Counted from the stretch's first letter, positions 17,768 through 26,833 are shown. The stretch is DNA of 37,809 nucleotides from Betaproteobacteria bacterium (GCA_016234745.1 JACRAR010000053.1:1-37809), one strand, 5' to 3'. A program made the numbers and translations. The notes: generated by a model not told the origin, from the sequence alone.

Positions 17768-17826
17768 TATGCGTATAAAACTTTCAACTTATGCGTAAAA
17801 ACTTTCAACTTATGCGTTAAATCACA
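17758..17826. repeat. Three tandem 21-22 bp repeats, Tn7-like right terminus
   Basis: The core ACTTTCAACTTATGCG occurs at 17758, 17780 and 17801, with periods of 22 and 21 bp. It is followed by TTAAATCACA, so reading inward from the right the element begins TGTGATTTAACGC. Closely packed ~22-bp repeats behind a TGT/ACA terminus are the known form of TnsB-binding ends in Tn7-like elements. The terminus at 17826 is two bases from the nrdJ stop codon. The matching left end is not in the window, so identity as an end rests on form and position. Confidence 0.7.
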
Positions 17827-17828
17827 AC

Positions 17829-20750
17829 CTAACCGCAGCTCCCCACCGCCCCACAGGCACTGCAGAAATCGCAGCCGTCCTTGCGGATCACGGTGAAATT
17901 GCCGCACTCGGCGCACAGCGCGCCCTGCATGATCTTCGTTCCGCCCTTTTCCTGCGGCGCCTCGAGGATGCCCATCTCGCGCGTCGGGTAGCCGTTCTCG
18001 TTGAGGATGCCAAGCATGGCATAACGATGCATGATCAGCCGCGCGATGTAGGCCACGGTCGACGGCCAGTTTTGCTGGCGGCGCGTGCCGGGGACGAAGG
18101 CCATGAAGTCGCCGAGCGGCTCGGGATAGTTGAGCAGCTTGCGCAGCTTCATGCCGATCCAGGCCGGATCCATGACGCGCATGTCGAGCGAGAGCAGCTT
18201 GGTCAAGCCGTCCAGGGCACGCGGGTAGTTGCCTGAGAGCCACACCGAATACGGTCGCGTGACGCCGTCGGGCAGGGTGATTTCCTTGAGGCCGAGCACG
18301 AAATCCTCACCCGAAGCAGGGTTGCTGATGTCCACCGTCCACGACAGGGTGCCATCGGTGCCGGTCTTCGGCTCGTCGCGGCTGAACATGGTGTCGATCA
18401 CCGGCGTCGGGTCATTGCCTTCGAATGCGCCGATGCGCTCGCAGCGGTAGCGGATCACCTGGGCCACGGCGGAGACCACGCCGGGCATCAGCTTCTGTTC
18501 GCCGTGCGGGGGGAAATGCATGTTGAAAGATTCGTCGCCGACGGTCTTGGCCAGCACATCGAGCTTGAGCTTGAGCCAGCCGCGGTCATTGGCGCGCATG
18601 TCCATCGACAGTGTCTTGGCCACTGCGCCGAGGCCGCGCGGCTGTTCGGAGCCATTGACCCAGACTTCGAAGGGTACCTTCTTGCCGTTGGCGATATGGC
18701 CGACGAATAGCGCAAATTCACCGTGCGGTGTTTCGATCATGTAAGTCCACGCGGCATTGCCGTCGGTCAGCCGCGGCCGCCCCGGCCAGCGCAACGAGGC
18801 CAGCACCGGCGCCGGCAGGGAACCGATCGACAGGCGGCGATTGGCGCCGCTGATGACGACGTCCTGGGGCTGTTTCTTTTCGGCGGCCTTGTTGTCGGTG
18901 ACCGACAGCACGCTGCCCAGCACGGCATTCGGCCGATAGGTCGCAAGCCCCTTCAGGCCAGCCTTCCAGGCCGCCATGTAGAGGTTCTCGAACTCGGCGT
19001 AGGGATAGTCCTCGGGCACGTTCACCGTCTTGGAAATCGAGGTGTCGATGTAGGGCGCCACAGCGGCAACCATGTCCTTGTGGGCTTCGGCCGAGATTTC
19101 GAGCGCCGTGACAAAGTACTCCGGCAACTGGTTTACATTGCCGCCGACATGCTTGTAATAGCGCCAGGCATAGTCCTCCACCGCGTATTCCTTGAAAGTG
19201 CCGTCGACCATGCGTTTCTTGCGCGTATAGGTCCACGAGAAGGGCGGCTCGATGCCGTTGCTGGCGTTGTCGGCGAAAGCCAGGGAGATCGTGCCGGTCG
19301 GCGCGATCGACAGCAGGTGCGAGTTGCGGATGCCGTGCTTGCGGATCTGCTCCTTGATTTCGACCGGCAGGCGCGAGGCGAAGTTGCCGCCGGACAAATA
19401 CATGTCGGCATTGAACAGCGGAAAAGCGCCGCGCTCCTTGGCCAGGTCGACCGAAGCGAGGTAGGCGCGATCACGCATGTACTCGGAAATCTTGGTCGCC
19501 AGGGCACGCGCTTCGGCGGTATCGTAGCGCTGCCGCAGCATGATCAGCGCATCGCCGAGGCCGGTGAAGCCAAGGCCGACGCGGCGTTTGGCCTGGGCTT
19601 CGGCGTGCTGCTGGGGCAGCGGCCAGTGGGTCGCATCGAGCACGTCGTCGAGCATGCGCACTGAGGTATCGACCACCTTGCCGAAGGCGGCGAAATCGAA
19701 GCTGGCCTGATCCGTGAAAGGCGAGTTGATGAACAAGGTCAGGTTGATCGAACCGAGACAGCAGCAGCCATAGGGCGGCAAAGGCTGTTCGGCACAGGGG
19801 TTGGTCGCCTCGATGGTTTCGCAGTAGTAGAGATTGTTGTCGCGGTTCATGCGATCGAGGAACAGGATGCCCGGCTCGGCATGATCATAAGTCGAGCGCA
19901 TGATCTGATCCCACAGTTCGCGCGCCTTGAGCTTGCGGTACACCCATTCGCCCTGATGACCGGTTCCACCGTGCGTGCCCTTGCCTGCGCCTTCTTCGCG
20001 CTGGTAGGCGCCGGCGGCCTTGAAGTCGGAGGACGGCTCGGCCTTGTGCGCGAGTTCCACCTCGCCGTCGCTTTCTACGGCGCGCATGAACTCGTCGGTG
20101 ACGCCGATCGAAATGTTGAAATTGGTCAGGTCGCCCTTGTCCTTGGCGTGAATGAATTCCTCGATGTCGGGGTGGTCGCAGCGCAGCACGCCCATTTGCG
20201 CCCCGCGCCGGCTGCCGGCGGATTCGACCGTCTCGCAGGAGCGGTCGAACACGCGCATGTAGGAAACCGGACCGGAAGCGCGCGACTGGGTGCCCTTGAC
20301 ATGCGCACCGATCGGCCGGATCGAGGAAAAGTCATAGCCGACGCCGCCGCCGCGGCGCATGGTCTCGGCAGCCTGCTGCAGGGCGGTGTAGATGCCGGGA
20401 CGTCCGTCGACCACTTCGGAGATGGAATCGCCGACAGGTTGGACGAAGCAATTGATCAGCGTGGCGCACAGGTCGGTGCCGGCGGCCGAATTAATGCGGC
20501 CGGCCGGAACGAAGCCATGCTCCTGGGCTTCGAGAAAGCGTGCCTCCCAAAAAACGCGCTTTTCTTCGCTCTCGACCGATGCGAGGGCACGGGCAACGCG
20601 TTGTCTGACTTCACTGACTGAGGCTTCATTGCCCTTGGCGTATTTTTCGATGAGAACCAGCCCTGTGATTTCCTGCGGCTGGGGCAGGCCTTGCGAGTTA
20701 ATTGTCTGAATTGAAACAGGTTCACCGGGCGTGATGGTTTTTGTGGTCAT
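17829..20750 (-). CDS. nrdJ: Adenosylcobalamin-dependent class II ribonucleotide reductase
   Basis: This enzyme reduces ribonucleotides to deoxyribonucleotides using a radical from vitamin B12, without needing oxygen. The 973 residues include the substrate-site signature [21 protein letters not shown] (Asn-x-Cys-x-Glu radical site, about residue 317), an early Cys in [11 protein letters not shown] as the redox partner, and conserved [13 protein letters not shown]. The C-terminal tail carries CAECG and CDFCSACG pairs, which bind zinc or re-reduce the active site. The ATG at 20750 has GGAAAA upstream. The transposon terminus lies just beyond the stop codon, leaving the protein intact but replacing its downstream terminator. 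Confidence 0.92.
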   Translation of the reverse strand: MTTKTITPGEPVSIQTINSQGLPQPQEITGLVLIEKYAKGNEASVSEVRQRVARALASVESEEKRVFWEARFLEAQEHGFVPAGRINSAAGTDLCATLINCFVQPVGDSISEVVDGRPGIYTALQQAAETMRRGGGVGYDFSSIRPIGAHVKGTQSRASGPVSYMRVFDRSCETVESAGSRRGAQMGVLRCDHPDIEEFIHAKDKGDLTNFNISIGVTDEFMRAVESDGEVELAHKAEPSSDFKAAGAYQREEGAGKGTHGGTGHQGEWVYRKLKARELWDQIMRSTYDHAEPGILFLDRMNRDNNLYYCETIEATNPCAEQPLPPYGCCCLGSINLTLFINSPFTDQASFDFAAFGKVVDTSVRMLDDVLDATHWPLPQQHAEAQAKRRVGLGFTGLGDALIMLRQRYDTAEARALATKISEYMRDRAYLASVDLAKERGAFPLFNADMYLSGGNFASRLPVEIKEQIRKHGIRNSHLLSIAPTGTISLAFADNASNGIEPPFSWTYTRKKRMVDGTFKEYAVEDYAWRYYKHVGGNVNQLPEYFVTALEISAEAHKDMVAAVAPYIDTSISKTVNVPEDYPYAEFENLYMAAWKAGLKGLATYRPNAVLGSVLSVTDNKAAEKKQPQDVVISGANRRLSIGSLPAPVLASLRWPGRPRLTDGNAAWTYMIETPHGEFALFVGHIANGKKVPFEVWVNGSEQPRGLGAVAKTLSMDMRANDRGWLKLKLDVLAKTVGDESFNMHFPPHGEQKLMPGVVSAVAQVIRYRCERIGAFEGNDPTPVIDTMFSRDEPKTGTDGTLSWTVDISNPASGEDFVLGLKEITLPDGVTRPYSVWLSGNYPRALDGLTKLLSLDMRVMDPAWIGMKLRKLLNYPEPLGDFMAFVPGTRRQQNWPSTVAYIARLIMHRYAMLGILNENGYPTREMGILEAPQEKGGTKIMQGALCAECGNFTVIRKDGCDFCSACGAVGSCG

Positions 20751-20886
20751 AGTTTTTCCGGAGAAGTTAGGCGATAGGAGGTCGAAAGCATACCCTCGCT
20801 TTTCACTGAAATAAAGTGAAAAATTTGAGTTCCTTGAAAATCAAATAATTACAAACCTGGCTAGTAGCGCGCCAAGATTCATGCCA

Positions 20887-20899
20887 CTACATATAGTAG
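20887..20899. promoter_or_regulatory. Palindrome upstream of nrdJ, candidate NrdR site
   Basis: CTAC-atata-GTAG lies between ackA and nrdJ, about 140 bp before the nrdJ start. Its AT-rich centre flanked by short arms is similar in form to the 16-bp boxes of the RNR repressor NrdR, but the outer bases do not match well and no convincing second box is spaced about 31 bp away. No cobalamin riboswitch was recognised in the gap. Confidence 0.25.
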
Positions 20900-20930
20900 G
20901 TTTTCGCGGGGAAAACCGCAGAAATTCAGG

Positions 20931-22142
20931 CTATTGGATCAGGTCCAGGGTGTGGCGGGCAATCATCCATTCTTCGTTGGTCGGCAGGACCAGTACGCTC
21001 GTCTTGCTCGTCGGCCTTGTAATGCAAATGGCATTGTTAGAATTTGCCTGCGCATCCAACTCGATACCCAGCCACTCCCCCGCCGTGCATACCTGGTGCC
21101 GCACCGGCGCGGCATGTTCGCCGATGCCGCCGGTGAACACCAGGGCATCCAAACCACCCAGCGCCGCGGCCAGCGAGCCGATCTCGCGCGTGATGCGGTA
21201 GCAGAAGAGGTCGACCGCCTCACGCGCCTCGGCGCATTCCGAAGCCAGCAACACGCGCATGTCCGAGGAAATGCCGGAGACACCAAGCAGCCCGGATTCC
21301 TTGTAGAGCAGGCGCGTCAGCGCTTTGGCATCCATGCCCTGGTAATCCATGAGGTAGAGCATGACACCGGGATCGAGGCTGCCGGTGCGGGTGCCCATCA
21401 TCAAGCCTTCGACGGCGGTGAAGCCCATGGTCGAAGCGACGCTCTTGCGGTGACGCATGCCGCACATGCTGGCGCCGTTGCCCAGATGTGCGACCACCAC
21501 GCGGCCATTGGCACGTTCCGCGTCGAGGTGTTCGGGCAACACCTCGGCGATGTATTCATAGGACAACCCGTGAAAACCATAGCGGCGCACGCCTTGCGCC
21601 GTGATCGCGCGCGGCAGCGCAAACAGTTGCGCGACGTGAGGCTGGCTGCGATGGAACGCGGTATCGAAACAGGCCACTTGCGGCAAGTCGGGCAGCAATT
21701 CGGCAACGGCGCGGATCGCATCGAGATTGTGCGGCTGATGCAAGGGCGCAAGCGGGATGAAGCGCGCCAGGTCGGCGCGGATCGCCGCGTCGAGCAGAAT
21801 CGGCTGTGCGTATTTCTCGCCGCCATGGACCACGCGGTGGCCGGCGGCGCGCACGGTCAAGCCGCTATCATGCTCGCCGAGCCAGTCGAGGAGGAAGTTC
21901 AGTGCGACACGATGCGGGTCGCCGCGCCCGCCGCGCAGACGGCCGAGGTGCTGGTCGGCGAGCACACGACCGGCGGCGTTGCAGGCTTTCAGGCGGGGCC
22001 CCTCGGGGCTAGTGGCGTCGATGGCCTCGATCTGGCCGGAAATTGCAGGCTGTCGGTGAACCTGCGCGCCGCCGGAATGCGCAAACAACGCAAACTTGAT
22101 CGAGGACGAGCCTGCGTTGAGAACGAGGAGTGCATCGGCCAT
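20931..22142 (-). CDS. ackA: Acetate kinase
   Basis: It interconverts acetyl phosphate + ADP and acetate + ATP in the cytoplasm. The 403 residues match the usual length. Signatures seen are the N-terminal phosphate-binding VLNAGSSSIKFALF, AGHRVVHGGEKY, FDTAFH, and the C-terminal ATP-site stretch LVFTGGIGEHAAPVR. It follows the MaoC-phosphotransacetylase gene by 9 bp on the same strand, so the two are probably one operon forming the acetyl-CoA/acetate pathway. The enzyme could equally act on propionate or butyrate; substrate is not decided by these motifs. Confidence 0.93.
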   Translation of the reverse strand: MADALLVLNAGSSSIKFALFAHSGGAQVHRQPAISGQIEAIDATSPEGPRLKACNAAGRVLADQHLGRLRGGRGDPHRVALNFLLDWLGEHDSGLTVRAAGHRVVHGGEKYAQPILLDAAIRADLARFIPLAPLHQPHNLDAIRAVAELLPDLPQVACFDTAFHRSQPHVAQLFALPRAITAQGVRRYGFHGLSYEYIAEVLPEHLDAERANGRVVVAHLGNGASMCGMRHRKSVASTMGFTAVEGLMMGTRTGSLDPGVMLYLMDYQGMDAKALTRLLYKESGLLGVSGISSDMRVLLASECAEAREAVDLFCYRITREIGSLAAALGGLDALVFTGGIGEHAAPVRHQVCTAGEWLGIELDAQANSNNAICITRPTSKTSVLVLPTNEEWMIARHTLDLIQ

Positions 22143-22151
22143 GACGCTACC

Positions 22152-23564
22152 TCACGCCTGCAGCTTGCGCTTGGCGTGTGCCATGACCACCGCGATGGCG
22201 CATGAGGCGGTGCGCGTTTCGGCGGTATCGGCCCGGCTGGTCAGCACGATCGGCACCCGCGTGCCAAGCACGATGCCGGCGGAGAGGGCGTCGGCGAGAT
22301 ATTCCAACTGCTTGGCAAGCATGTTGCCCGACTCGATGTCCGGCACCACCAGGATGTCGGCCTGACCGGCCACTGCGGAACGTATCCCCTTGGTCTTGGC
22401 GGCGACCATCGAGACGGCATTGTCGAAAGCCAGCGGGCCGTCGAGGATGCCGCCCTTGATCTGGCCGCGTTCGGCCATCTTGCACAGCGCTGCGGCATCG
22501 AGCGTGGCACGCATTTTCGGATTGACGGTCTCCACGGCGGCCAGGATCGCCACTTTCGGCTCGGCGACGGCCAGCATTCGCGCCAGGTCGATGGCGTTCT
22601 GGACGATATCCACCTTGTCCTCCAGGGTCGGCTCGACATTCACTGCGGCGTCGGTGATCATCAGCGGACGCGGATAGGTCGGCACATCCATCAGGAAGAC
22701 GTGGCTGATGCGCCGCGCGGTGCGCAAGCCGGTGGCCTTGTCGATGACTTCGGTCATCAGTTCGTCAGTGTGCAGCGAGCCCTTCATGAGCGCTTCGACC
22801 TGGCCCTCGCGCGCCAGGGAAACCGCGATTTCGGCGGCGGCATGGCTGTGCTGGGCATTGATGATGCGGCAATCGTGCAGCGACTCGCCGACCTGCTCGG
22901 CGATCGCGCGGATCTTGTCCTCGGGACCGACCAGGGTCGGGATGATCAGTCCCGCATCGCGCGCCATCAGCGCGCCCTTGAGCGATTCGGCATCGCAGGG
23001 ATGGGCCACCGACATCGGAATCGCCGCGAGCCCCTTGGTAAAGCCGAGCAGATGATCGTAGCGCGCCTGCCGGTCGCTGATGGTGAATTCGGGCATGGCG
23101 ACCCGGGGCCGCTTGATTTTCTCGCTCGGCGCCAAAACTTCGGCCGTGCCGCCGATCACCTTGAGTCCGTCCTGGTTGATGCAGAGGCAATCGAAAATGA
23201 TATGGCGGTTATGATCGAATTTCTTCTGGCAGGTGATGGTCACCGTGATGACGTCTCCCAGGGTCACCGGCCTGGCAAAATGCAAGGTCTGATCGATATA
23301 GACGGTCCCGGGACCGGGGAACTGGGTTCCCAGTACGGTCGAAATCAGCGCCGCACCCCACATGCCGTGAGCGATTACTTCGCGGTACATGGATGAACGC
23401 GCGTACTCCGGATCGACATGGGTCGGATTCACGTCGCCCGACATGATGGCGTACAACTGAATATCCTCAGGCCGCAGGGTACGCTTGAGCACCGCAGTAT
23501 CGCCGACCTTGATTTCGTCATAGGTCCGGTTTTCGATGAAGCTCAGTATTTCGTTATGGGACAT
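22152..23564 (-). CDS. Fused MaoC-like hydratase / phosphate acetyl(butyryl)transferase
   Basis: This 470-residue two-domain enzyme has an N-terminal MaoC hot-dog domain (about 1-150; DEIKVGDTAVLKRTL, IMSGDVNPTHVDPEYA, IAHGMWGAALIS), which carries the Asp/His pair used for hydration of enoyl-CoA. The C-terminal phosphate acetyl/butyryltransferase domain (about 165-470) includes LMKGSLHTDELM, PRPLMITDAAVN and GGILDGPLAFDNAVS. Such fusions are annotated in betaproteobacteria as bifunctional enoyl-CoA hydratase/phosphate acetyltransferases. Together with ackA it would convert acyl-CoA to acyl phosphate and then to the free acid with ATP formation. Whether acetyl-CoA or butyryl-CoA is the main substrate cannot be told. 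Confidence 0.9.
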   Translation of the reverse strand: MSHNEILSFIENRTYDEIKVGDTAVLKRTLRPEDIQLYAIMSGDVNPTHVDPEYARSSMYREVIAHGMWGAALISTVLGTQFPGPGTVYIDQTLHFARPVTLGDVITVTITCQKKFDHNRHIIFDCLCINQDGLKVIGGTAEVLAPSEKIKRPRVAMPEFTISDRQARYDHLLGFTKGLAAIPMSVAHPCDAESLKGALMARDAGLIIPTLVGPEDKIRAIAEQVGESLHDCRIINAQHSHAAAEIAVSLAREGQVEALMKGSLHTDELMTEVIDKATGLRTARRISHVFLMDVPTYPRPLMITDAAVNVEPTLEDKVDIVQNAIDLARMLAVAEPKVAILAAVETVNPKMRATLDAAALCKMAERGQIKGGILDGPLAFDNAVSMVAAKTKGIRSAVAGQADILVVPDIESGNMLAKQLEYLADALSAGIVLGTRVPIVLTSRADTAETRTASCAIAVVMAHAKRKLQA

Positions 23565-23643
23565 GGCGCAAACCCCCTAATTATTCTGCCACTTTCATTC
23601 TTACGCGGAAAATGCTGCGATGCAATAATTATCTGCGCTAGGT

Positions 23644-23676
23644 TTGACCAGGATCATGACTCGTCTCTGCTATAGT
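23644..23676 (+). promoter_or_regulatory. Candidate promoter of the 150-residue protein gene
   Basis: An extended -10 (TGC-TATAGT, 23668-23676) lies about 60 bp before the start codon. A TTGACC at 23644 is 21 bp upstream, too far for an ideal -35, so the extended -10 would have to carry much of the recognition. Confidence 0.35.
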
Positions 23677-23735
23677 TATGCCTCCCTCAACTCAACCCCT
23701 TCGTTCCCGGTTCGCCTAGCTAAAAGGAGTCAAAC

Positions 23736-24188
23736 ATGAGTCAACCCAATCCAATGCCTAGGGAAGCAATCCAACTGGATGCCAAAGGGAAGGATGTCCT
23801 GCTGGAATGCTATGCCGATGGAGAGATTCTGTTCTGGACCGAGGACGGCATTTGTCTCGAATTCGACAGAAAGAATGCGGCCTTGATCATCGCCGCCTTG
23901 CGCAAACAGGAAAAGCTGCCGAAAGCCGCACGTGCCACGACTGCCGATCTGCTGCCTTTTCAGCGCCCGGTCGTCCGTCCCATGCCGACAACGAACCTCA
24001 ACAGCTCCGCACAAGCCAAGCCGGCCAAGCAGAAGGAGCCGAATCGCGCGGTGGCCAAGGAAGCCCAAGGCTGGGGTGCCACGGTCGTGGTCGACGGCAA
24101 CGCCTACCGGTATTACTACGACAAGCGCGACAATGCGCGTGCCGCCACCCCATCCCACAAAGTTGGCGATGCGGGCAGGATTGCCTGA
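23736..24188 (+). CDS. Conserved-looking protein of unknown function
   Basis: This 150-residue soluble protein has no family that I recognise. The N-terminal 60 residues (IQLDAKGKDVLLECYADGEILFWTEDGICLEFDRKNAALIIAAL) look like a small beta-rich domain closed by a helix. A low-complexity Ala/Lys/Pro linker follows (about 65-115). The C-terminal end (WGATVVVDGNAYRYYYDKR) has a short beta pattern with a cluster of Tyr. A strong Shine-Dalgarno (AAAGGAG) precedes the ATG. It is divergent from the MaoC-Pta gene and precedes the symporter by 59 bp, so it could be cotranscribed with it. Confidence 0.7.
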   Translation: MSQPNPMPREAIQLDAKGKDVLLECYADGEILFWTEDGICLEFDRKNAALIIAALRKQEKLPKAARATTADLLPFQRPVVRPMPTTNLNSSAQAKPAKQKEPNRAVAKEAQGWGATVVVDGNAYRYYYDKRDNARAATPSHKVGDAGRIA

Positions 24189-24247
24189 ACATCCCCTTTG
24201 AAGCTCGGCATTAGGCCGAGATTTCCGGCTTATTAACCCGGCGGCGC

Positions 24248-26344
24248 ATGCCCCAGCCTGTTTATAACCGGCGCCTGCAGGTTCTTTACGCCTGGTACAC
24301 CGCCGGCTTCATCCTGTTCATCCTGTTCCTCGCCGCGGCCGAGAGTCTCGGCATGTCGCAGCGGGCAATTGGCTACGTCTTCATGTTCGCCACCGTCGCC
24401 TTGTACGCCGGCATCGGCATGATGAGCCGCACGGCAGACATGGTCGAATATTACGTCGCCGGCCGGCGCGTGCCGGCTTTCTTCAACGGCATGGCGACCG
24501 GCGCTGACTGGATGAGCGCGGCATCATTCATCGGTATGGCGGGCACCCTGTACCACGACGGCTTTCAGGGGCTCGCCTTCGTCCTCGGCTGGACCGGCGG
24601 TTTCTGTCTCGTGGCGCTGCTGCTGGCGCCTTATCTGCGCATGTTCGGCCAATACACCATTCCGGATTTTCTCGGGGCGCGCTATGGCGGCAATTTCGCC
24701 CGCTTTGTCGGTGCCGTGGTGGCGATACTTGCATCGTTTACCTATGTCGTGGCGCAGATTTATGGCGTCGGCCTGATCGCCAGCCGGGTCATCGGCATCG
24801 ACTTCGAGATCGGCGCCTTCGTCGGTCTGGCCGGAATACTCGTCTGCTCCTTCCTCGGTGGCATGCGTGCAGTGACCTGGACCCAGGTCGCGCAGTACAT
24901 CATCCTCATCATCGCCTATCTGCTGCCGGTGGTGATTCTGTCGCAAAAAGTGACCGGTGTTCCCATTCCCCAGGTGATGTACGGCAGCGTTTTGCAAAAG
25001 CTCGGGGAAAAGGAAAAAGCGCTCTTCGACAATCCCAAGGAAATCGAGGCACGCACCCGTTTCAAGGCCAAGTCGGCAGAATTCGACGCCAAGCTCGCCG
25101 CCCTGCCGGGTTCGCTCGAAGCCGAGCGCAAGAAATTGACCGGACGCGTAGACGCACTCAAGGACGCCAGCTATGCCCCGGCCCGGGAGATCTTTGCTGC
25201 CGAAAAGGCGCTGCGGGAATTGCCCAGGAGCGAGGCCGAGGCGCGCGTCAAATGGGATGCCGCAGCGCGCACCTATGCCGAGAAAGCCGTGCGGCCGCAG
25301 GCGCACGCCGAAGCTTATCCGGGCAGCAGCGCCGGCAAGGATGAAAAAGCCTCCGACATCGCACGACGCAATTTCATTGCCCTGGTGATCTGCCTGATGT
25401 TTGGCACCGCGGCACTGCCTCATATCCTGATGCGCTACTACACCACCTACTCGGTGCGCGAGGCCCGCATCTCCGTGTTCTGGTCGCTGTTCTTCATTTC
25501 CCTGCTGTATTTCACCGCGCCGGCCTATGCCGTGTTCGCCAAATGGGAGGTGTATAACCACCTGGTCGGTTCCAGCATCGCGGCATTGCCGAACTGGATC
25601 GCCTCGTGGAGCAAAGTCGGTCTGGTCGGCGTCGAGGACATCAATGGCGATGGCATATTGCAACTGGCGGAACTGACCCTGCTGCCCGACGTGATCGTGC
25701 TGGCCACGCCGGAGATCGCCGGGTTGCCCTACGTGATTTCGGGCCTGGTCGCCGCGGGCGGCCTGGCGGCCGCACTATCCACCGCCGACGGCCTGCTGCT
25801 GACCATCTCCAACGCCCTGGCGCACGACATCTATTACAAAATGATCGGGCGCAACGCCTCGACCCAGCGCCGCCTGCTGATTTCCAAGGCAGTCTTGCTG
25901 GCGGTGGCGATGGTCGCGGCATGGGTCGCCTCGCTCAAGCCGGAGAGCATCCTGCTCATGGTCGGCCTGGCCTTCTCGATCGCCGCGGCGGGATTCTTCC
26001 CGGCCCTGGTGTGCGGGGTGTTCTGGCAGCGCGCCAACCAGTGGGGCGCCATCGCCGGCATGATTTCGGGGCTTTCCGTCACGCTCTATTACGCCGTGAT
26101 CACCCACCCATTCTTCGGTGGTTCGATGGCGGCCGCCTGGTTCGACATCCAGCCCATCTCCTGCGGCATCTTCGGCCTGCCGGTCGGCTTCGCCGCGATC
26201 ATCATCGTCAGCCTGCTGACCAAGCCGCCTGCCGAGGAAGTGCGGCGCCTGGTCGAGAGCGTGCGCTATCCGAGCCTGGGGATTCAGGGCAACAAGCCTT
26301 CTTCGTCGGCAAAAGTATGTGCCACGGTCAGTTCCATATCCTGA
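24248..26344 (+). CDS. Sodium:solute symporter, acetate-permease (ActP/VC_2705) type, altered 3' end
   Basis: This 698-residue inner-membrane transporter of the sodium:solute symporter family probably imports a small carboxylate such as acetate. The core signature (EYYVAGRRVPAFFNGMATGADWMSAASF) and many hydrophobic segments fit this. An unusual 110-residue soluble, charged, helical insertion (about residues 255-372; EARTRFKAKSAEFDAKLAALPG ... ALRELPRSEAEARVKW) splits the membrane domain. No DUF4212 small subunit, the usual partner of VC_2705-type proteins, precedes it. The last about 20 residues (NKPSSSAKVCATVSSIS) do not look like the family's tail, and the stop codon overlaps the end of a toxin gene by 17 bp. 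The 3' end was probably replaced when the toxin-antitoxin segment arrived. Confidence 0.85.
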   Translation: MPQPVYNRRLQVLYAWYTAGFILFILFLAAAESLGMSQRAIGYVFMFATVALYAGIGMMSRTADMVEYYVAGRRVPAFFNGMATGADWMSAASFIGMAGTLYHDGFQGLAFVLGWTGGFCLVALLLAPYLRMFGQYTIPDFLGARYGGNFARFVGAVVAILASFTYVVAQIYGVGLIASRVIGIDFEIGAFVGLAGILVCSFLGGMRAVTWTQVAQYIILIIAYLLPVVILSQKVTGVPIPQVMYGSVLQKLGEKEKALFDNPKEIEARTRFKAKSAEFDAKLAALPGSLEAERKKLTGRVDALKDASYAPAREIFAAEKALRELPRSEAEARVKWDAAARTYAEKAVRPQAHAEAYPGSSAGKDEKASDIARRNFIALVICLMFGTAALPHILMRYYTTYSVREARISVFWSLFFISLLYFTAPAYAVFAKWEVYNHLVGSSIAALPNWIASWSKVGLVGVEDINGDGILQLAELTLLPDVIVLATPEIAGLPYVISGLVAAGGLAAALSTADGLLLTISNALAHDIYYKMIGRNASTQRRLLISKAVLLAVAMVAAWVASLKPESILLMVGLAFSIAAAGFFPALVCGVFWQRANQWGAIAGMISGLSVTLYYAVITHPFFGGSMAAAWFDIQPISCGIFGLPVGFAAIIIVSLLTKPPAEEVRRLVESVRYPSLGIQGNKPSSSAKVCATVSSIS

Positions 26345-26576
26345 CCCCGGCCGTAAAAATCTGGTTGGCGCTCATTCCGGGCAATGGTGCCCAGTTCTGC
26401 TGATACGGCAGGTTTTTGTCCACCGTGATAAATGCGTCAAATTCATTGGCTGCGAGTGCAAGGAGCTCACCGTTCTTTATCCCGGACCAACCCATCTCGA
26501 CGACTGTTCGGACTTCATGGTTCGGCAAAGAACGTCGAAACCTACTCGGCACCGACTCGTCAAGTAGCAGGCGCAT
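26328..26576 (-). CDS. DUF5615 PIN-like toxin, C-terminus shortened
   Basis: A PIN-like (Mut7-C) ribonuclease domain is seen in MRLLLDESVPSRFRRSLP, GWSGIKNGELLALA and FDAFITVDKNLPYQQN, which hold the acidic residues of the family. Proteins of this family are toxins paired with DUF433 antitoxins, as here. The 82 residues are shorter than the usual ~110-115; after YQQN the sequence (WAPLPGMSANQIFTAGVRIWN) no longer resembles the family, so the last helices are probably lost and the toxin may be inactive. The ATG at 26576 lies within the end of the DUF433 gene (17-bp overlap). Confidence 0.8.
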   Translation of the reverse strand: MRLLLDESVPSRFRRSLPNHEVRTVVEMGWSGIKNGELLALAANEFDAFITVDKNLPYQQNWAPLPGMSANQIFTAGVRIWN

Positions 26577-26778
26577 CAGCAGCCAGATGTGTTCTGGCCG
26601 CCTCAAGTACGGCTATAGCCTTAGCTCGGGATACGGAGGGGAAGTCCTCAAGAAAGTCTTCCAGCGATGATGCGCCTTCGAGATAGTCGAAAAGGTTTTT
26701 GATAGGCACGCGGGTACCCGAGAAACAAAGCGCCCCACTCATGATTTCGGGGTTTCGGCTGACGAGAGAAGTATCCAT
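26560..26778 (-). CDS. DUF433 antitoxin
   Basis: This 72-residue helix-turn-helix antitoxin has the DUF433 signature: RNPEIMSGALCFSGTRVPIKNLFDYLEGASSLEDFLEDFPSVSRAKAIAVLE. It neutralises the DUF5615 toxin encoded immediately downstream and probably represses the pair. The start at 26778 is chosen because AAAGGAGG lies just upstream; longer in-frame starts would run into the duplicated symporter fragment and are not real. Confidence 0.85.
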   Translation of the reverse strand: MDTSLVSRNPEIMSGALCFSGTRVPIKNLFDYLEGASSLEDFLEDFPSVSRAKAIAVLEAARTHLAADAPAT

Positions 26779-26833
26779 GACTACCTCCTTTGAAGACAGT
26801 TTACTCGCTATCAACTGAGACGTGCCACTTCTA

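Larger units (their letters stand above)
1..17826. mobile_element. Tn7-like transposon, right-hand part with defence cargo (left end outside window)
   Basis: Seen: a TnsB-type and a TnsA-type gene lie at 1-2428, and a typical Tn7-family terminus (three tandem 21-22 bp repeats ending in ACA) lies at 17758-17826. GC content and codon use change sharply at that point, from roughly half GC to clearly GC-rich core genes. Between them sit a DUF6471 gene, a PLD-like/membrane protein pair and a DISARM-type operon. Inference: these are cargo of one element inserted just after the nrdJ stop codon. The five bases after the terminus (17827-17831, ACCTA) would be the target-site duplication if the element duplicates 5 bp. 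In Tn7 itself tnsA sits close to the right end; here about 15 kb separates tnsA from the terminus. Cargo on this side is therefore unusual, and a nested or composite element remains possible. Confidence 0.6.

Noticed and set aside
17758-17820. Possible CRISPR array
   Set aside because: The three repeats are adjacent with no spacers and are followed by a transposon terminus; no cas genes are present.
18723-19664. A 313-codon plus-strand frame
   Set aside because: It is antisense to nrdJ, with Gly/Arg/His-rich composition typical of shadow frames.
20751-20930. Cobalamin riboswitch upstream of nrdJ
   Set aside because: The 180-bp gap has no recognisable B12-box and is too short for a full cobalamin riboswitch together with a promoter.
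20934-22205. A 423-codon open frame on the plus strand
   Set aside because: It is exactly antisense to acetate kinase, rich in Arg/His/Ala, and caused by GC-rich codon use; no family resemblance.
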